DNA from: Pristionchus mayeri
Lineage: Eukaryota > Nematoda > Chromadorea > Rhabditida > Neodiplogasteridae
Length of the DNA: 64,000 nt
Direction of reading: 5' to 3'
NCBI GenBank assembly: GCA_036245805.1
Contig: BTRK01000005.1
Coordinates: 29,865,469 to 29,929,468, forward strand
The translations under genes were made by a program, and so were the position numbers. Positions 58,701-64,000 of the stretch are shown piece by piece. Within the stretch, counting starts at the first letter, position 1; each line of letters begins with the position of its first letter. The notes under the pieces were generated by a model. It was given only the letters and a program-made list of their open reading frames with translations. It ran no database searches and was not told where the DNA came from.

Positions 58701-61700
58701 TTGGGTACGTAAATAGATAAATGAGAGTGAGAAATGGGTGATGCAAGGAATTATAAAGAGGGATCAAAGATCAGGGTTCCCCACTCCCGTACCACGAAGT
58801 CGTCCTTGTTGAGGGCGTCTTTCATCTCTGGTTCCTTCTTCGTCGAACTCCACGTCCTCTCTTCAGTCTCCACCCAGCAGCCACCCAGGCGGAACGAGTG
58901 GTGGAAGTACTCCACTACCTGAAGTGATTTAAAATTCATTTTAATAATTTTTTATTTTATTTTAACAGTATATCAAAACAAGTTGCATTCAATGCTAATT
59001 AGACAAGAAATTTTTTTATTCGAGAGCAACGACTCAAATCACAGGAGCTTGCCTCAAGGTTGATTTTACCATCAATATAAACTGGCCGTTGGCTCATGCG
59101 TCTCCACTCCATTCTCGTCCTTCACTCCCTTCTCCTCACTCTTCCCTTCCTCCTCCTCCTTCCTCTTCCTCTTTCCCGCCTCGCAGATGGCGTCAACGTA
59201 GTTGCCGACGATGTCGTCGTTGAAGGTGCCCGGAAGAATCTGCAAGGATGATCTCTGATCTCTGAATCTTCGATTATTATTTCAATGATCTCGTTGAATG
59301 AGCAAGCAAAGATCACAGATCACAAATCGATAAATTACCAGATGAGCCGCCTCTCTGATCTTCTCCTCGACTGCAGGCTTGCTGCCACTCCTCACAGCCT
59401 TGTTCACATCGATCACTGGAGTTATAAAATTATTAATTTTGATGTTTTTTTGCGTGAAAACGGAAATGGTTCCAGCCTCTTCCTTCTCCCATTTTTCCTA
59501 CTTTTACTGCTACGGAATTCGAAACGGTTCCAGCTCGACTGTTCGTTTTTCGATCTTTCTCTTTCTCTCCCTCGTAAACATTCTCGAATTGATCCAGTTT
59601 AGTAAGAACGCCCCCGTAAATGAAGCGCATTTTCGTCGTTCTCGTGAAGGGAAATTTGAGAGGAAGAAAGGAACACGTGACATGTTCTCCCTAACTCTTT
59701 CGAAGCAGTAAGACCAACTTATCGAATCATCGTAAACTTTACGTTCTCATAACTACAATGGCGCTTAGCTGTGGCTGTTTTTCTGTTCTACTACTACGGG
59801 AAAAACTCGATACGCCAGTTACGCATGAGCGGTGCGACTACAAAACCGCACAAAGGCCCTCGTGTCTAGTGGTGCCAATGAGTGGAAAAGCAGAGTGACA
59901 GGTCAAGAACCGAACTTCCTAAGCGACCCACGCAATGGCTGCCGCGGTGGTCATTTAATGATCTCTCTCTCTTTCTCTTTCGGGAGAGCGGATTTTTTCG
60001 ACTTTCGAAGAACAGTTCGAATCGAAAAGCATACGCTTGTTGGCGACTTGCAGTTCCTTAGCGCATTCCTCATTGACTGCTCTGATGACGGAAGAGAGAT
60101 CATCGACGGTTAGAGACTCCTGTGACATCAAAAATCAACTTCTTATGAAGCCTCGAGTATTTTGGGCAAACTTTCGCGTGGTAACGATCAAAGATCACTC
60201 AATGATCCTATTGCACGAATGGAATCACGGTGGAAAGGTCAAAGATCAGTCACTCACGGGCTTCTGCTTCAGCTCTTCGACGTAGTAGTCCACGTGGTCC
60301 TCTCGGAAGTCCTTTCCATCTGCGAGTTGAGCGAGGATCGCATTGATCACCTCTCGATCCTCCTTCTCAATGGCTCCACGAAGCTCCAACACTGCAAAAT
60401 TTCGAAATATAATTAGCCTCTATTTGCTTCCTCCATTCGTGAATTATCGCAATTTGTCAACTATTTCAGTTACTGTAGATGACAGTCTCTAGAACTCTGC
60501 TTCAGATTCGATAAATTTTATGTCATGAAGTATGTACATTGAGGAGCAAATTAGCAAACCGCTTAGCAGATTCGAACGCTCGTTCGAGTTTCCGTAACGT
60601 CAGAACGAATTTGATGGTAACTTTGTTATTCGGTTTCAGCCCGTTGAAGCAGTAAATCTCTCTCGAAGGTATGTAGATGTTCGCTCCTTATCCGCCCCTG
60701 AGTCAAGGTTGATCCCGTCTCTCTATCTCTAGCTGGAACCTAGCACTCTTTTCTATCGGACGATTTCTAGCCGTTCCGACAGAGCTAGAGAGTATGCGAA
60801 AGGAAGAGGGTGGGATCGCGCTATCTCTCTTCCTTTACATACTTCCATTCGACCAACGATTTCTGCTGCAGTGACCTTTCCGGGACTAAACTGCTATCGA
60901 ATAAGGTCAACCTCGGCTTCAGAGAAGGAGCAAGAGGAGGAATGAGGAGAGGAGAGAACCACTTAGAGTCCATCGCATCACTCGCACAAACAAGATGGAT
61001 CCCACAGATTAGAGGTGTTGCTCGAACAAGAACCCGAAAAATATTTCAAACAAGGGAAGAAAATAAGATAAGGGATCAAAGATCAACAGACCCAATCGCT
61101 CTTCCTCCGAGAGCTTCGAGAACTCGGCCACGACAACAGCCAGATCCTCCTTGAGCAGGAAGAAGTCCGCATCCGCGTTTTGGTACGACGTCTGCAGCCT
61201 GCAATTAGAGTACCGTAATCTACCATATCCTTCCTTCACAACAAAAAATATTTCATCACTAGGTTCCACTTGCTGTACCTCTCACGAACTGCACGAGAAA
61301 ACCACTGAATGCGCTAATGCGCACGTTCAGAACTCTATTTTCGAGTAGTTCCTCTTTGCCGGTTACTGAAGACCGATACTCGAGCATCGGCAACTGACTT
61401 TTTCCACTAGAGATATGCAGTTCAAAAGCTAATTTGGCAAACGACGCCTCTTGCTTATACCGCAAAATAATGCGCCGGTTAGAGGGAGAAGAAAGGAGAA
61501 GAGGGCGGGAGGGGTCATTGCTATCCACTTAGAGAAGCTTCGAAAGGGGGAGAATCAGAGGGGAGAAAGGGAGAGATAGTACAGGGATGAGATACGGCTC
61601 GTTACTGGTAACGGGAGACGGAGGAGGAGGAGTGACTCCGAAGGTCAATCGGCTAGCGTATAAAAGACCATCGAAAGGCCCATTCAACCATCGCATCTTC

Positions 61701-63946
61701 TCCCCTTCCTTCCCTTCAGCCCACCTTAGCCAACACTTCACATGCGCCTACCCTTTTCAACAGTAGTATTGGACATCCCACCTGCGCCTTCCGTTCTCGG
61801 ATATTTTAGCACTAGGATAACTGACCTGCTAAAACAATCTAACAATTGCTCTTATCGAAATCTAAGCAATTTATACCCCACAGTACCTAAATATCATACT
61901 GCAAAGAATTACCGTAGTCACCCCAAATGCACCAATTCCAAAAGTTGATGTTCGCTGTGATCATTCCCGAAAAAACCCAATCGCGTCAACCCTTCCTTCC
62001 TTGCAGAATGACTCTGGCAGTTGGAGTCGCGTCTGCGGGCGCCCTGTGCGCCGTCATGGTGAGCTTGCTCACCTGCGGCGTCATCCTCCACGACATCAAC
62101 GACCTCCAGGCTGAGGTCGAGAAGGAGATGTCCGAGTTCAAGGTACCGTCCCTTTCCTTGGCTCCGCCCCTTTTCCTCCTCTAAGCCCCGCCCCTTTCCA
62201 GGATACCGCCGAGGGCACCTGGGCTCGCATCCTCGCCATGCACATCAACCCCACTGGATCTTCCGATGCCGCTCCCACTTTCGCCACCCTCCTCGGCAGA
62301 AACAAGAGATCCAACTCCCAGTGCAACTGCGGACCCTCCTCCAGAGGATGCCCCGCCGGACCCCCCGGACCCCCTGGTACGCTACCACAGGCTACCACAG
62401 AGTACCATAGACTACCACGAGACCAGTACTAATGGAACCATCTTTCAGGCCAGCCCGGACACCGCGGAGAGGACGGAAGACCCGGAGCCCCCGGCAGACC
62501 CGGAGCCAAGGGAGTCGCTCTCGCCGTCACCCACAACATCCCCGGCGGTTGCATCAAGTGCCCTCCCGGACCTCCCGGACCCCGTGGACAGCCCGGACAC
62601 CAGGGACCCGCTGGACACCCCGGACAGCCCGGTCGCCCCGGACCCGCCGGAAACCCCGGACACGGAGGAGGACACGGAGCCCCCGGAGCCCCCGGACAGA
62701 GAGGACACGACGGAAAGCCCGGAGCTCCTGGAGCCCCCGGAACCCCTGGAGTCAACTACATCCCTGGACCCGCTGGACGCCCCGGATCCGCCGGAAGACC
62801 CGGAGGACCCGGACCCGCTGGACAGCCCGGAAGCGCCGGACGCCCCGGAAACGACGGACGCCCCGGAGCTCCTGGATCCGACGGACACCCCGGCAGACCC
62901 GGATCCGCTGGAGTTCCCGGCGAGTCTGGTTCCGATGGACTCCCTGGATCCGATGCCGCCTACTGCCCCTGCCCTTCTCGCACCGGAGCTGGACCTTCCG
63001 AGCCCGTGCACGGAGGATACCAGCAGGCTCAGGACAACGGAGGATACAGAAAGGTCGCCCGCAGAGCTTAAGCTGCTCCCATTCTCTATCGATTCAATTA
63101 ATAAATGCATTTTTTCTCAAGTATCTCTTGTTCTCGACATATTCCCATCAAGAGGAAATACTTTTCTGACACACAAAGTATCTCATTTCCCAATCAAAGC
63201 GGTTCCGAAATCGCCCAAACAGTCAATAGGGAGTGGTCGGGGAAGTGTTTTCAAAACGAGTAGCAATCAGTTAGCCACTGAGAGCCAAGGTCAAGTGATT
63301 CGAGCCGAGAAGAACGAAGGAAGCGGCGCGAAAAAGAGAGAGATAGGGTTAGTCAAAGGGGAGATTAGCATCGAAGAGTGCGTTTGACTTTCCGATTTAC
63401 TTCGGTTTCAAACTTTAACAGATTCTGATTCAAGGTATGCATTTCGCAACGTTCTCAGTTCCGCGCATACCAAAGACCTCTATTCACTATTCCACCATTC
63501 AAATGGACCATTGTAACTCGCAAGGAGCGTTTAATACCCTTCTTTTCCACTCACTTTCCATGGTAGAGCTTTGCGTTCTCCTCGAGTGCATTCAGTGCCA
63601 GTACTGGCTGTGAGAGGGCAGCGAGTGAATCGAGGGATGAGCCGTGCTCCGCTGCGATCTTCACCTCCACCAGGGCATTCGCTTCTGAAGGAGAGAAAGT
63701 GATCTTCACATTGGAAAGAAAATTGAACAGCAAAGTTTGAAATTGGATAGGATCGTTCTTGATCTTTACACATGAATGTCAAAAGTTGATCTTTGAACTC
63801 GTTGAGGTCTTGAGTTGGTAGTGTTGAGTTCATAATCTCCCTTCATCCCTCTCACCTTCGACGATGCTCTGGATCTCCTCCCTGCTCAGTTTCTCGCCCT
63901 TCTTCGTCCTCTTTCCGTGCAGGAGTTGGATGTAGAGAGGAAAAGC
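52760..63946 (-). CDS. IQGAP scaffold protein, C-terminal 32 exons (5' end outside window)
   Basis: Thirty-two phase-consistent exons (first 63946-63856, 63684-63555, 61198-61092, 60391-60258; last 53242-53133, 53029-52921, 52873-52760) encode the last 1093 residues. In order: IQGAP-repeat-like segments (ALEENAKLYHGKLQTSYQ), an IQ motif (ARKIQENYRRYLMKRD), the IQGAP signature RLVRKFVTYLQDKDYD and LDEKIGLLVRNRINLQ, a RasGAP-related domain (FLTEKREEFLMARLLCEIVR to KFMQYAVANRG), and the RGCT tail ending INKKFYGQ, like the KKFYGK end of human IQGAP1. IQGAPs bind calmodulin, actin and Cdc42/Rac and act at the cell cortex and cytokinetic ring; their GAP fold is inactive. Calponin-homology exons lie beyond the right edge. 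A collagen gene lies in the 61199-63554 intron. The donor choice at about 59126 is uncertain. Confidence 0.93.
61659..61665 (+). promoter_or_regulatory. TATA box of the collagen gene
   Basis: TATAAAA lies 343 bp before the collagen ATG and after a GA-rich tract. The leader ends in CTTGCAG right before AATG, so it is probably an outron removed by SL trans-splicing. Confidence 0.6.
62008..63071 (+). CDS. Cuticle collagen
   Basis: Three exons, 62008-62142, 62202-62376 and 62449-63071, give 310 residues. The N-terminal helix (VASAGALCAVMVSLLTCGVI) and following HDINDLQAEV form the nematode cuticle-collagen N domain. A subtilisin-type cleavage site GRNKRS is present. A short Gly-X-Y block follows CNCGPSSRGCPAGPPGPPG, then cysteines GGCIKCPPGPPG and a long Gly-X-Y region with one interruption (GVNYIPG). 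The C-terminal cysteines are AYCPCPSR. The chain would be secreted by the hypodermis and disulfide-linked in the cuticle. The gene lies entirely within an IQGAP intron on the opposite strand. Codons favour GGA-CCC. Long open frames in the other frames are shadows of the repeat. Confidence 0.96.
63100..63105 (+). terminator. Polyadenylation signal of the collagen gene
   Basis: AATAAA lies 29 bases after the collagen stop, within the same IQGAP intron, so the nested transcript can end before the next IQGAP exon (63555). Confidence 0.7.
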
Positions 63947-64000
63947 CTGGAATTAGCAGAAGTTAGAACGCAGCATTATCAATAGCGCCTTATACAGAGA

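Noticed and set aside
62266..63387. Long plus-strand frame of 373 codons and minus-strand frames of 221 and 108 codons over the collagen gene
   Set aside because: They are frame shadows of the Gly-X-Y repeat (GGA-CCC codons leave all frames open). The spliced collagen frame explains the sequence fully.

Overview
This window looks like nuclear DNA of a free-living or necromenic nematode. The evidence is a cuticle collagen with the nematode N-terminal domain, an F-box gene, CYP2-clan P450s cut into 18 small exons, many 44-50 bp introns ending in TTTCAG, and start codons placed directly after CAG trans-splice acceptors (for example CAG|AATG at 30445, 42226 and 62008). Exons of about 60-130 bp at high density suggest a diplogastrid such as Pristionchus rather than Caenorhabditis. 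That placement is inference; nothing in the window names the species. Exon models below were made by hand from splice signals and reading-phase continuity.

Layout. 0.25-10.3 kb (minus): a Ser/Thr-rich mucin-like gene followed by a lectin-like/Sushi/EGF seven-helix membrane protein gene. The two reading frames overlap and may be one gene. An intron holds a 134-bp satellite. 11-18 kb: foldback elements and a second, larger array of the same satellite, interrupted by a TA-flanked MITE. 18.7-22 kb: a LINE relic, a MITE and a weak hypothetical gene. 23.5-26.2 kb: P450 no. 1 (plus). 26.4-28.3 kb: an F-box gene (plus). 28.4-29.5 kb: a long inverted repeat. 30.4-33.0 kb: P450 no. 2 (plus). 33.3-33.5 kb: a broken PDZ fragment. 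34.3-38.4 kb: a P2X7-ballast-domain gene followed 127 bp later by a THAP/Kolobok-like transposase gene. 39.4-42.2 kb: P450 no. 3 (minus), carrying a frameshift. 42.3-44.4 kb: three nested transposable elements. 45.7-48.0 kb: a HAD phosphatase gene (minus). 48-52.7 kb: no convincing gene. 52.8 kb to the end: the 3' 32 exons of an IQGAP gene (minus), with a cuticle collagen gene inside its intron on the opposite strand.

The genes do not form one pathway. Three paralogous P450s (xenobiotic or lipid oxidation at the ER) form a local family around an F-box gene. The rest is a mix of conserved single-copy-type genes (IQGAP, HAD, collagen) and mobile DNA. The most unusual items are the P2X7-domain plus transposase pair, the hairpin satellite with a higher-order trimer, the triple-nested element with its matching empty site, the mucin/lectin frame overlap, and GC-AG introns in the P450s.
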